NCBI RefSeq assembly: GCF_037975245.1
Contig: NC_092581.1
Span: forward strand, 5,977,501-6,041,500
Direction: 5' to 3'
DNA: 64,000 bases
Source of the DNA: Apostichopus japonicus
Taxonomy: Eukaryota > Echinodermata > Holothuroidea > Aspidochirotida > Stichopodidae
A program made the position numbers and the translations under genes. The notes beneath the pieces are model-generated. The model had not been told where the DNA came from. It saw only the letters and a list, made by a program, of their open reading frames with translations, and searched no databases. Below are positions 23,901 through 35,914 of this stretch, one piece after another (position 1 is the stretch's first letter; every line of letters begins with the position of its first letter).

Positions 23901-26900
23901 TCGAATTGTTATTTAAAACAGAGTGGTAAAGCCTTTGCGTTGTGTTTTTATGTTTAATACCAGGATTGGACGCCACTATACGTTTATGTTAGGCTGTACG
24001 GCATCCGGGGTGTTTGGCATGCTTACGTCACTCTCCCCAAATGTCATCGTCTTCACCGTATTGAGATTCATCACAGCAGCTGCCTCGTATGGGACAACTC
24101 TCATGTGCTTTGTAATTGGTAATAAAAAATAATATTGACTTTTTACCGAAAACATATACGTAATGTTGATCATTAACCTCATCTCCTCCATGCCTTTACT
24201 CTTGGCATCCTTATTGTGTTAAAGTGTATGTCAAAGGTTCACAATTTAGTTTTGAACTTGAACGGACTGACGGTGTAGCAGGAGTTCGCGACACACTTAT
24301 TCGTACAATTTAGGCCAAATTGACCTTTGACATCAACTGGCCTTTGTCCTCGACCCTAAACACCAAAATCTGCAATCTGCAAAATCTCAAAATTTTCAAA
24401 TTCGTCTCATCATTCTTTACATATTCTGTGTACTTTATGACTTTTTCCTACATGTTGACAAGCATAAAAAGTGGTTAAAAACCAATTGTAAATATATTTG
24501 ACCTCTGGCCTGAAACCAATGACGTCATCAATCATACAGGCACAACCGTTACATGATCAGGCACCTATCCACAAAGTTTGAACTTTGATCTGACTAACAG
24601 TTTAAGAGAATTTGTGGCCCCTTTCTTTTGGCACAGTTTAGGACAAATTGACCTTTGACCTACTTGACCTCGACCCTTTACAACTTCATAAGTACCATTT
24701 TAAAACTTGTCCCATTATGTGGTTTATTGACCATTTCCCATGTTAACAAGCAGAAAATGGCTAAAGCCAGTTTTTATGTTTATTCACCTCTAGCCTTTGA
24801 CCTATGACGTCATCAATTATGCAGGTAGTAGGAGTCCGCGACACACTTTTTTTCGCCTAATTTAGGCCAATATATAACCTATATTGACCTTTGACCTCGA
24901 CCCTCAACACCTAAATTTGGTCTATTTTAACATTCGTCTCATAATTCTCTACGTATCGTGTGGTTTAATACCTTTGTCGTACATGCTGACAGCAGAAAAT
25001 GGCTATAAATGGCAAATTTTTAGGTTTCGTGACTCTGATATATAACGTCATAAATCATACAGGCACCTATGCCCACCAAGTTTGAACTTGATCGGACTTA
25101 CGGTCTAGGAGGAGTTCGCGACACACTATTTTACCCACACAAGCACGCGCACACACCTTCCTTGCATTTCTGGTGTGGGGTGATGTACAATATCTCCCTT
25201 ATAGGGATATTAGGTAATAATTATTGTGAACCTCACAAAATGCCTTCTCTCTTGTTTTCATATGACAGCGTCGGAAATTGTGATCCCATCGCAGAGGGTA
25301 TATACAGGAGTGGTCATGTGGATGCTTTTTTCAGTTGGCTACTTCTTTTTGTCCGGAACGGCTTTCATTACCTATAACTGGCGGATTCTTGTTGCCATCA
25401 TCGCAATACCATATTTGGCTATGATAGCGGCTTTCCCGTAAGTATGATTACGCAGGATAAGTAACAGCTGTTTACAAACGTGACGTCACCTTCAAAACTA
25501 AAGTTAAATTAAGAACATTATGAATATTACTACACTGGTCATTTCCATTTCCGAATATTGTGTTGTGCACATTTATGGTTGATTAATGCCACAGGAATAC
25601 AGTATTCCAATATCCAACTGGTTATTGCATAAACTTAAATGGAGTTCATATTTGTGCTCAATGGAATAAATATCATAAGGAATATAAAGAAGATAATTCA
25701 ACTTCATTACCAGATTCCTGACTGAGTCACCGAGGTGGTTGCTATCACGTGATAAGGGAGAGTCTGCAGAGAAAATCATCAGAAAGATCGCCAGAGAGAA
25801 CAAGAAGGAACTCAAAGAAGATGTCCTGGGAAAATTAAAACGCGGTGTGAGTTAAATGGGTGATTGCATTAAGTTTCAAGTTTCAACAACTATATTTCGG
25901 TAACGTATTTTCAGTATATATAAATTTACAGTAGTGAAAGACAGGGGGATAACCCACAAGAAGCTGAGCAAAGCTTATAAGCGTGGATCCCCCTAGAACG
26001 GAAAGTGTATAGGCTATAACTTTAATTAGTAGATTGTATATAAGAATAATAATCGAAAACCTAGGAACACTTAACAAAACAAACAGAAGCAGCAAAAGCC
26101 AATTAAACAGGAACTAACTTGTCCAAAGAAAAATACACAAGAAAAAAAATCAGTTTTCTTTTGAAGGTGTAAGAGGAAGCATAGCGGTAATGAGTAATAT
26201 TAATAGGAAGGGAATTCCAAACCCGAGGGGCAACGTAATGAACATTGTGAAGGGATGGCTGAAGTCTAAACGGTGGTGTACTTATAATGTAAGCGCATCG
26301 GGCAACGTAATGAACATTGTGAAGGGATGGCTGAAGTCTAAACGGTGGTGTACTTATAATGTTAGGGCATGGGGAAACATAATAAACATTGTGAAGGGAT
26401 GGCTGAAGTCTAAACAGTGGTGTACTTATAATGTTAGCGGATTATGCGACAAAACGAACATTGTGAAGGAATGGCTGAAGCATAAACAGTGGTGTGCTTA
26501 TAATGTTAGCGGATCGGGTTCGCGATTTTTTTTCAAAAAGAGGAGGAGTGTGTTGGCGATAATGTGTGTTAAAACTATAACGGATAACTCCTTTTTGTAG
26601 GATCATATCATGGCTGTAACTTGGACGGATAAGTGGAGGCCCAAACAATATTTCCATAAAATAAAAGGAAGAATGAGGGTGATGTAGAGAGTGATTAGAA
26701 CTTTCCTAGAAAGGTTTGAACGGAGACGACCGATGATTTCAATGCTCTTATAGATACTTTCTTAGTGCCTAACTTATGTCATCTCTCCAAGAATACAAGA
26801 AACATGTCTATTAATCAACTCACTCCCAAGAACTTGGCAACATTAGAAAAGTGGTATTTCGGTATTACAGAGATTAATTGAATGAAATATTTGGATCAAT

Positions 26901-29900
26901 TGGCTTTTTAATTTAACTGAACAAGACGGAAGTAGTCTTTTTAACATTAAGGGAAAACTTATTTACACAAAACCGCCTGTGATCCTTTACGAATTTCAAA
27001 TTGACAATTAATTGAAGTTATGACTCGAATAAAAAATGTTTATCTTCTGCGTAAATAATAACATGCAATAATTTATCACTAGCCCTGTGTATATCATTAA
27101 CATATATTATGGAAAAGAAGCGGGCCCAAACTAGACCCTTGAGGAACACCACATCTTAATTTACGGTAATTAGAATTACATTTCTGGTTGTAAACAAATT
27201 GTTGTCTATCAGAGAGATAGTTTTTAAACCATTCTAAGACGTTGCCTCTTACTCCATATAGTGTTCAAGTTTACCGAATAAAATATTATGATGAAGAGTA
27301 TCAAACGCCGCAGACAATCCAGAAATGTGCCCGAGATAAAATGTCTCTTTTCAAATGCATTCGTAATCATATATCAGTCAGATGGCTTAGAAGGACATGC
27401 GAAGTTGAACGACCAGGAAGAAACCCGAACTGATAATCATAGAAACGTTATGCTTCTTTAGAAAACTATACAATATTTGAAATATTATTTATTCCAATAT
27501 TTAAGAGAAGCATGAAAGAACTGAAACTGGTCTGTTATTTGTGAAACGTTCCTTGTCTTCACTTTAAAATATGGGACTACACATGCAATTTCACAGCCCT
27601 GGTCTAATGATACATGACATAACGGCATACAGATAGAATTAGCAACATACTTAACAACAACAGGTTGAGACGTAGAATCCGCTCCTCATCTGATACCACC
27701 TAGACTCATGATTCCAGGCTCAAAGCGTAAAACTGGTGATAAATCTTTTCAAGTTATTGGTCCCCGACTGTGGAACCAGCTGCCTTTGGGTATACGTGTG
27801 GCGGTTTCCGTCTCGGTCTTCGAAGGTATCATGAAAACATATATTTTCTGCGCAGTAATGTTTGTTTTTATTTGCTTGTGTTTAGGCTTGCTGTTTGTTT
27901 TTATTGTGTAGTTTATATTTGTTTCTGTAAAGCGCTGTGATCTTATAGAGCGCTCTATCAAATACCTAGTAATAACAAATAATAATCAAACAGGTGAGAT
28001 TTCATCATAACCAGCGGAAGAGTATTTCAATGACATCATTTGGTTGAGAATGTCACCACTCGTTTCAGGATCTCCTAAATAGCAATTGAGGTTAACTGAG
28101 TTAACTTTTGGAATATTCTTGTTAGTCTCGGGGTCAATATCAGTAAAGAAAGTATTAAAGACAATGCTGGATTTAATATTACGTTACCATCATGTCGAAT
28201 TTTCTCGATATGGTCAAAGCAAGACTGACCGTTCAGGATAATCTTTATAGAGCGCCATGTTTTCTTCACATGCTTATCACGATTTGCAAACAAGTCCGAT
28301 AATACAATCTATTGGTACCGTACATCTTGTAACTGATGTTAACCAATTACGAAAACGTTTATAGACACTAAGAATTTTGGGAGTACGACATTTCAGGTTC
28401 TTTGTACACAACTTTTGTTTGTCATGACCTGAATTCGGAAAATAGCTACGGTGTTGGCTTGGGGCACTACTTGACCGTATAGTGGTAAGTGGAGTTTTAA
28501 TGGAAATCCCTAAAAGTACCAGTAAAGGCATCATAGACATTGTTAGGATCGTTCTCACTTTAGACATAGGCCCATTGTTCACTTAACATAATCGATTCAA
28601 ATTTTTGGGAATAGAAAATTTCCTCTGGGCGGCCAAATTTGTCTTTGTAGAATTACATTGATTAGCCTAGATGAACATCAGAGATTATGAAAACAGGTAG
28701 ACGTTACTAGCATTGCAGGCCGATGTTGGTCTCAACCCTCTCAATCCTCTCACACTAATTTAAATGCACTTTCAAATACTATTATCCGTATCAGAGCCTA
28801 ATGGATCTCAGTACAGGCGCGTATGCAGGATTTTCTAACCCGGGGGTGCGAATCTCTATCTAAGCGGCGCGCCACCATTGGTTAGCGCACAGCTTACAAT
28901 AACATTTATGGTTTCTATACCCCCCTCCCCCCCCCCAGATCACAGGAAATGGTACTTCTCGGGCTTGAAAATGACCAACCAGATGTACACTTTTGTCTGA
29001 GAACCAAGTATTTCCCTATAGTTTTTTTCATCCATAACCTTTTTTAAGATTGTCACCAGTCATACATCATGTTCGACCTTCGCATCTCCTGTAGATCATT
29101 GCTTTTGTAGGTGATTCTACGTCGTGGACCACAATACCCGTCAGCCCCACTTTTCAAGGTTTTAAGCCCATTATTTGTTCAGAATTTGAAAATTCACATT
29201 TCTCGTGAATTCACTTCAAACATACCCATAATATTGCACAAAATTTCATCTATGGACAATCAATATAGAAAAAACTCCTTCAACCCCTAAGAGACCGGTC
29301 AAAATTGCACGAGTAGAGGCAAGTATGATGAAGAATGTTGGTCAGGGAATTTTCGAAAATTCAGACAGTTAATTTATTGGTATAATAATATTAAAACCTC
29401 TTATAACGGCTACTATAAAACTTCGTTGAAGGACATGGAAAAATACCAGATATTTCCCGAAACCGAACACTATACACATAGACAGTTTGGAGGCTGTTCA
29501 TCCTGGAACGACAGTTTCATGCTCACTGATATGATGTGATATCTGCTGTTTGCTTTAAAAATTCAAATAATTAAAATGAGACTGAAATAAATAACTGTTA
29601 TCAATGCCCTATATTCTTTTCATTTCGAAAGACGCACAGTTTCAAGTTCATTACACAGTGAAGGCTTCGATTCTCTATCTGCCTTCAGTTTAGGGAAGAT
29701 CTTGGGACTTTCATCCCTAGATATCGCTAGATATAGCTAGATATCCATATATCCAGTGCAGTGTCCTTGGGATTTTTCGGGGGATGATCTTGGGAAATTG
29801 CAAAAATCGGGAGTGGTCACACTCCATTCAGGTCAGTGCACGACCTCTAGTCGTCACTAATACACAACCCAAACTCTTCTTCCCCGTTCTGGCGTAGTGA

Positions 29901-32900
29901 CGAATGTTCAAAATAGACAAGGAATTTTCATGGGTTATACGCAGGTACCAACATACGTGTTTTAGTATTTTTTTATTCTTGAGTGACATGGATGGGGTCG
30001 GATATGATGAGGGGAGATGGTATAGAGGGCAAGGGGGCTGGCTGTTTAAAGGGGTCGTATATTGGTCTTATTCCTTTTTTAAAAGAATGCCCAAAATTTG
30101 CTCAAAACATGTATAAAATGTGTATAACTTTGTTTTAGTATGTTTTTCTTGGGTGACATGGATGATGTCGGATAGAGGGATGTCGAGGTAGGGAGGGCAA
30201 GGAGAGCCGAATGCTGACAAGGTGGCATATTGGTCCTATTTATTTAAAAGAACCCCGACCATTTTCTACAATGTATAACATAGACAAGGGATATGATGAA
30301 ATGTGGACACATACAGTTGCAAAAATCATAGTTCCAGTGGCGTAATCTGTTAAGTCGGGTCTCTTATGAAGCACACAGACTACGCAAAATTGTGTGCAAT
30401 TCTTCATTTTCAAGTTAGTGTATTACGTGACATGTCTCTGACAATAGTTTCTAAGTATCCTAAGTATCAAACGTTTTGGAAGCTATTCCACTATACTATC
30501 CCCTTAAACGGAATGTGAAATTTTTCTTACGCTCACATGCACATTCATAATATCCAACCCAACCTCGTGTGAATCCTCAGATTTAAAGAAGGAAACAACT
30601 GTGCCGTTGTTCAAATGTTCCCAAGTTGTACTATAGTACGTGGTTCCTCCTTTTTTTTATTTCCTTCCAGTATAAATATGAAATTTATAGAGAGGAGTCA
30701 TATAATACTTCAACAACACGAATAACTAATATAAAAGGTGATATATTATTTTAAGATGATAGGATATCATATCAGTTACATTTACACGTACAAAAGTTAA
30801 TACATAAAACGATATAACAAACAGACTTCAACAATTGTCCAAGAATAACTAATATAAAAGGGTAAAAATGTTAAGATGATAGGATATCATATAAAATACA
30901 TCTACGCATGCAACAGTTAATACAAACAACGAGATAACAAACCAACTACAACAAACATTCTAAGTGTTCGGATGGAATGTATAAAGCAGCACGGTAAATA
31001 AATGAGTTTCTGTTAACTTACGTTCGGTATTTTGTGGGGATTTCTGCTCGATTTGTGCAGGAGACTTTTTAGTAAAGTATACAAACTAAGGGTGATTCTG
31101 ATCTCTGTTTATCTTATCAGCCATTCTTGTAAACTCAGTTCTTGCAGCAGCATTTACTTTCTATAAAAGTATATTGTAATTTTAATGAAATATAACTGAT
31201 GTGTATTTAAGAAACTTCATTCTTCTTTCTTTGCTTTCTTGCGATATAAAATGGTACCAAAACAGGCACTGCATAGATCATATGTGCCAGGGTAGAATAA
31301 TAGTATTGAAACATTTTCCTTAGCATTATGGTAACGCGAAAACGGGGAAGACTTGTTATCGATGAAGTGGTGTGAAGGTATATACTGCATCAATACCGTA
31401 AAACCGTATGAATTCGACCGATTGATATGTTCTCTTCTCAAGTATATACCAACTGTCACTGAAAGGCGGCAAACGAAGCCTTTTGCGATACAAGAACTAC
31501 ATCATTCGATGAAGCTTTCAGGCGTTCAATGTTATTTTAAATTTTGTTTTGCTTTAATTTATGTCTTTAAGTCTTTTAACCATAATTGAAATTGAAAGTA
31601 GTTATTTTCAGATCTCGCCTTAAGGATCAATTAAGATGGGCAAGGTAATTTGTAACTTGTTGATATTGCCCTGGATTTTCATGGAAATTTTATTCATCAC
31701 GGTAATTTTTTCGCTTTCAAAAAGACACCAAGGAAGTTTTAAAACATTTCATCATGACTCGTAAAATCGTATGTCTAATTCTCTGTATGTGTTTCCGGGC
31801 GCAGCTGCTTGAAATCTGTTTGCTGGTTTAAATATCAATCTTCGCACAATATTTGAGTCCCGGATTCAGTTTGATAATAATGTCAATATTCGCACAGATA
31901 ATTATAACATTAAGAGAGCATATGCGGCAACTTGGCGTCTGTTGACTCGAGCTGCCCTGGTAGTTTGTTTCGGAATTTAAACATTTCCTTGTAGCTCTTA
32001 TAGTCAGAAGAATTAGAAAGAAATCTCGCCCACCAGAGATTGTGAATACACATGGTATGAAGGAAAACATTCTGGAATCACAGTAATAAGCAGAAAAGGA
32101 AAGAATGATCTGTTACCGTTACTAGGTTGCCGGATAGTTGTGGACAAAAATGTATTGCGTACTTCGAAGCCTGTCTTGTGATATATTCTCCAAAGTCTGG
32201 CCTAGAGGCTTAACCTAAGTTATAAGAAAACTGTTCACCTAATGCAAGCATTTTTTGTGTGTGTTTATATCCTTTGATAGGATGGGAATTCTCTGACGGC
32301 TAAGAGTGGTAAACTGCTGGACTTGATACGTGTACCAACCATGAGGTGGTATATGATCAGCATGTGTTACAGTTGGTGAGTCACATGTTATAACTTGTCC
32401 TATGACAATTAAAAACACCGTTGAGTCAGACCAGCTCCCGTATGCTTTGCGCCATCATATAGTCATTAAATGAATAGTCCAGGTCAAAAATTTCGCTTTG
32501 ATATGTTAAAGAGGAACATAATCTAAGTATTCTAATGAAATTCGCATTCAATTCCTATGTACAGGTTTTGAGACATTGACAGTTGAATTTGCCACCTTTC
32601 GTTCCATGAGTGAACTTTGAGCAAACAGGAGTGACGTCATAGTTACACACTGACAAATAATGATTTGTTTTTATTTATTTTTCAGTCTATTGATTTCACC
32701 TTGGATTGGATTGGGTTACTAGTTTATAAAGAGGATGTGAAGTTTATAAAATACCAATCCCTATGGTACATTCACATTATGGATGCATTCAATTGTGGAG
32801 CAAAAGATTAGAGGTACATTTGAAATAAAAACAAAACATGATTTATGCAATTTGAATTATGATTACGTGCACCATCGTGCATAGGCCTATAGCTGCATAT

Positions 32901-34486
32901 ACTAATATGGATTTATTTCTAGTCCCTGAAATTACAAACAACTTGAAACGTTGGTAGTGTTACAAGTCGATATTCTCAACTTTAACATCAGGTGAATATA
33001 TTCTTCTTCTTTAAGGTTTGTGCAGGGATTTGTTTACTTTGGTCTGACTTTGGGCACTTCCAATCTAGGAATAAACGTCTACGTCGCATTCTGCCTCTCG
33101 GGAGTGATGGATTTAGCATCTCATTTCTTGAGCATCTTTACAATGAAGACATTTGGAAGAAGATGGTCAGCTTCATTATTGATGCTTCTTGCTGGAATAT
33201 CTTGTTTTGGGTCGGTCATTGCTCGTAGGTATTCTCACTAGCTCGGTTGTGGTGTAGTCTTTGTTAATACTAAAGAGGTTCTTGTCCGTCCACGCGCTTA
33301 AGATTCATATCAATATGAACTCCCCCTCCTTCTACCCTTGTCCTCCCCCCCCCCCCATCACTCCTCTTGTCATAGCTATCTTCCACCTTTTTTCTCCACA
33401 CCTTTCTGTCTTTGTCCTTCTCCAGTTTATTCCCTACCCCCTTACCTTAATCCTCTCTTTGTCCCTCCACTGTTTATCTCCTACCTCTCATCTTCCCATG
33501 TTGGTTTCTTTCTTTCTTCTCTCCATCCCTTGTCTGCTAATACCCGTACATCTATCTCTTTGTATTCACCATGCTCAACCTGTCTGTATTCTGTGCGTGT
33601 TTTTGTCCCTTCTGTTACTGTTACTTGTCATTTAGCCTTTGAAGAAGATCCTGCTAGGATCGAAACGTCAGGCCAACTTACTTTTACACATTCTCCTACA
33701 CAGGATCTCTAGTGGATAAGCAGTTCGCTAACAGTTTTACTTTATTTTAATATGAACTCTACTACGTTTCTGAAGTCTCTATATCTGTAATTGAAAATTT
33801 AAGAATGACTTGTACAATATGATATGACTTTTAATGGATTCTTTTGCACAGCTCTGGGACCTTGGCGATTGGCCGTGGCAACAATCGGTAAATTAGCCAT
33901 CGCTACATCTTTTGACATCGTCTACGTATATGCGGGAGAAATATTACCAACACCCCTCAGGTAGTCTACCTCCTATTGATACTAATTAACATCTTGAGAA
34001 CTATTTATGCATTGTAACTGAATAATATCTTGATACTGACTTATGAAGTGACAAACTAGTTAGTATATTGATACTGATTTGTTTATTGATACTGATTATT
34101 ATCTTGATAGTAATTTATAGTGATTGGCTACTAATTAGTATCTTGATACTGACTTATACAGTGACTGGCTACTAATTAGTATATTGATACTGATTTGTAT
34201 ATTGATACTGAGTATTATCTTGGTAATGATTTATAGTGATTGGCTACTAATTAGTATCTTGTTACTGACATATATAGTGACAGGCTTTTTATTAGTATAT
34301 TGATACTGATTTGTATAGTAACATCGATAATGGTCTTCATAGTGATTTGTATCTTGATACTAATTAATATCTTGATATCCATTTACATAGTGATACAGAT
34401 TGATATATTGATACTGAATTGTATAGTTAATTATACTGATTAGTATCTTGATACTGAATTGTATAGTTATACTGATTATTATACGG

Positions 34487-34554
<68 letters not shown>

Positions 34555-34611
34555 TATATATATATAGTGATCCTGATTTACAAAGGGATACTGGTTTACA
34601 TAGTGATACTG

Positions 34612-34650
<39 letters not shown>

Positions 34651-34692
34651 TATATATATATATTTATATATATATATACACATACATACATG

Positions 34693-34741
<49 letters not shown>

Positions 34742-35914
34742 ATACTGATTTATAAAGTGAGACTGGTTTACATAGTATTTTCTTGGTAACATCTTTGCTA
34801 TTTTTCTCATTTCTTATTTGTTTCCTACATTTACCAGAGCTGTAGGTGTGGGAGTATGTAGTGTTGCAGCTCGCATAGGTGGTATTGTAGCCCCTCTTCT
34901 CCTCTATCTAGGAACGATATCTGAATCTCTTCCGTTTATATTGTTTGCCACCTCATCTATCATCGGCGGTTTCCTAATCTTAATCCTACCAGAGACAACC
35001 AACCAGCCTCTTCCAGATACAATCGAGGATACGGTAAACCGTAAACGCGCCAAGAAACTCAAAACGTAAGAAAATATTAAAAAGGTGCGGGTAGGTTGGG
35101 GTGGGTGGGGTGGGGGTGGGCAGGGTGGGTTAAGGATCAGAGGGTGTTAAGGTATTTCTTATAAAACACGAAGAAAGAAAAAAGTTACATTCCAAATACT
35201 TGTGGGTCGTTTTTGGTTTCGATGATAATCGTAACCTTTTTATTTGCCATTCCAAAGTCACTGATTAAAACTGTTCCGACATGATTTTTACTTCCCTTGG
35301 CTACTCTAACGCGCGTTATGCGTCACAATAATATATATTTAGTGACATTTACATTTATGTAGGTTATAGATATGAAACAGTATTACTTATAATGGTTAGG
35401 AAGGATTTTTTTTTTGAAAAGAGGACGGAACTATAGAAGACCGTGTTAATAACTTTGGAAGTCTGGACAAAGTAAATATGTCATATGTTACAACCATGTA
35501 CGCATGTCGTGCTGTTTCAAAATTTGGGGCCTTGTGGTAAATCTCAATTGTAATTTTCTCTCAACCTGTAAATCAGATAAGTGTATGCTTTGGTGAAGAG
35601 TTGTTTTGTAATTTCCGGGTTCTCTATATGATCCATATCAAAAATCATTATACAATTCTTTAAGACAAAACCCAGAATAGTGTCTCAGTTTCCTTTATAG
35701 AAGTTGCTAAAAGTTGCTAACGATCAAACGTCATATCACCATATTTACATTGTTTGGTTAACAGATCATGTTGAAGGTTCTTAGTGCCGCTAGTAATCAT
35801 TCTATGTGAAACATTACGAGACAATGTACTCAAATTGGAGCATAATGTTATCTTTCCAGGTCGGAGAAACAAGAATACACCGAGATTAAAAGGACTGAAG
35901 ACACTACAGTGTGA
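20952..35914 (+). CDS. SLC22-family organic ion/zwitterion transporter, ten exons
   Basis: Exons: 20952-21353, 22031-22134, 23964-24118, 25269-25437, 25714-25846, 32281-32375, 33016-33224, 33852-33960, 34838-35065, 35860-35914. All have AG acceptors and GT donors, the phases join, and 1659 nt give 552 aa. Lengths 104, 155, 169 and 109 for exons 2, 3, 4 and 8 are the classic SLC22 sizes. The start [14 protein letters not shown] is typical. TM1 (about residues 17-37) is followed by a large Cys-rich loop with N-glycosylation sites (NMT, NVS, NWT). GRLADRIGRH (164-173) is the MFS motif A; ESPRWLL opens exon 5; [15 protein letters not shown] closes the last TM. The tail ends TEDTTV, a possible PDZ ligand. 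Twelve TMs are expected by family. Substrate (cation, carnitine-type or anion) cannot be told. If exon 9 is not spliced, a TAA at 35067-35069 gives a 535-aa form. Confidence 0.93.
22442..22890 (+). repeat. Minisatellite in SLC22 intron 2
   Basis: About 18 copies of ATCACGAGTTTCTATAGTA occur, either joined directly or spaced by ACCTTGCATAA / ACATTGCTTAA, giving ~19- and ~30-bp units in a higher-order pattern with small variants (ATCAAGAG, TCTACGGTA). Confidence 0.95.
22891..23963. other. Remainder of SLC22 intron 2, possible degenerate transposon
   Basis: An open frame at 23336-23695 has no recognisable domain. The stretch ending CCTGGCTACGTCGCTG at about 23677 resembles the right end of CAG-type hAT elements, and CAGCGACTGCTCCCCC at about 22888 could be the left end, but no matching 8-bp duplication was found. 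Confidence 0.35.
24236..25130 (+). repeat. Degenerate tandem repeat in SLC22 intron 3 with DR1-like motifs
   Basis: Three to four units of about 250-330 bp recur (GTTTGAACTTGAACGGACT, GGAGTTCGCGACACAC, TTTAGGCCAAATTGACC, CTCGACCCTAAACACC). Perfect TGACCTTTGACCT (DR1 spacing of AGGTCA half-sites) is at 24649-24661 and 24885-24897, with a near copy at 24321-24333. Confidence 0.8.
26229..26516 (-). repeat. Four 72-bp tandem repeats inside a LINE RT C-terminus
   Basis: Four consecutive 72-bp units, all multiples of three. On the minus strand the unit reads like [20 protein letters not shown], and the last unit joins [11 protein letters not shown], the usual LINE C-terminal box. Units differ by a few substitutions. 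A stop lies between the two most 5' units in the LINE orientation; the plus strand happens to be open through all four. Confidence 0.85.
27665..27990 (+). pseudogene. 3' end of a second LINE, inserted in the intron 5 LINE
   Basis: Reads [19 protein letters not shown] followed by [14 protein letters not shown], the last conserved box of CR1/L2-type ORF2 proteins. A 3' UTR with AGCGCTGTGATCTTATAGAG and CGCTCTATCAAATACC follows, a stem-forming end seen in this LINE group. Only the last ~330 bp are present, as expected for 5'-truncated insertion. Confidence 0.8.
28814..29913 (+). repeat. Dispersed repeat R4, copy 1 (1.1 kb)
   Basis: Starts CAGGCGCGTATGCAGG and ends near CGAATGTTCAAAAT. The complete inverted copy is at 61072-62169, and a third copy starts at 63421 and runs off the window. 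It contains CCAACCAGATGTACACTTTT and a run of TAGATATCGCTAGATATAGC. No coding frame is shared by the copies, so it is probably a non-autonomous mobile element; the class is unproven. Confidence 0.85.
29955..30290 (+). repeat. Tandem duplication of ~170 bp in SLC22 intron 5
   Basis: TTTTAGTATNTTT, GTGACATGGATG, GTCGGATA, GAGGGCAAGG, ATATTGGTC and TTTAAAAGAA occur in the same order in 29955-30118 and 30130-30290, with divergence. Confidence 0.75.
30721..30960 (+). repeat. Tandem duplication of ~123 bp in SLC22 intron 5
   Basis: AATAACTAATATAAAAGG begins both copies (30721 and 30844), and AAGATGATAGGATATCATAT and GATATAACAAAC-type blocks follow in each. Confidence 0.85.
31080..31325 (-). repeat. 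Inverted partner of the repeat at 5520-5790
   Basis: Contains CAGCCATTCTTGTAAACTCA, ATATAAAATGGTACCA and ATATGTGCCAGGGTAGAAT, each the reverse complement of a block in 5520-5790. Confidence 0.7.
33636..33674 (+). ncRNA. Hammerhead-like motif in SLC22 intron 7
   Basis: TGAAGA, a GATCC/GGATC helix with a five-base loop, then GAAACGTC matches the hammerhead core UGANGA - stem II - GAAA. The C of CUGANGA is T here and no clear stem III/cleavage arm was identified, so activity is doubtful. Such motifs are known from Penelope-like elements and other retrotransposons. Confidence 0.35.
33961..34480 (+). repeat. Degenerate tandem of TTGATACTGATT/TTAGTATC motifs in intron 8
   Basis: Dozens of variations of TTGATACTGATT, TTAGTATCTTGATACTGA and TAGTGATTGGCTAC succeed each other without a fixed period. 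Confidence 0.85.
34486..34735. repeat. TA-dinucleotide microsatellite tracts, intron 8
   Basis: Runs of (TA)n at about 34490-34565, 34615-34678 and 34698-34735, separated by short degenerate sequence, 100 bp before exon 9. Confidence 0.95.

Larger units (their letters stand above)
25865..28650 (-). pseudogene. Decayed LINE in SLC22 intron 5, antisense to the gene
   Basis: The 3' end lies near 25870, where the minus strand reads TTGAAACTTGAAAC, a tail style seen on many invertebrate LINEs. Moving 5', the C-terminal RT region reads [16 protein letters not shown] and a four-fold repeated block (26229-26516). 27100-27440 reads in broken frames as GVPQGSSLG-like, [11 protein letters not shown]-like and FLPGRSTS-like motifs (RT motifs B, A and fingers). 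28020-28600 reads as the endonuclease-RT linker. Frameshifts and stops are frequent. It is interrupted by a plus-strand LINE 3' end at 27665-27990. Confidence 0.75.

Noticed and set aside
22031-24118. A second, independent MFS gene suggested by isolated transmembrane frames
   Set aside because: The frames are exons 2 and 3 of the SLC22 gene, with matching phases and classic exon lengths.
26190-26600. Plus-strand 136-aa frame with four repeats of [17 protein letters not shown] type
   Set aside because: The minus strand gives the LINE C-terminal box; the plus frame is open only because the unit length is a multiple of three.
33261-33712. Two overlapping frames rich in P, S and L
   Set aside because: Pyrimidine-rich repeat sequence in intron 7; no domain and no splice link.
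34360-34683. Minus-strand frame of repeated YIYIY
   Set aside because: Translation of TA-dinucleotide tracts in SLC22 intron 8.
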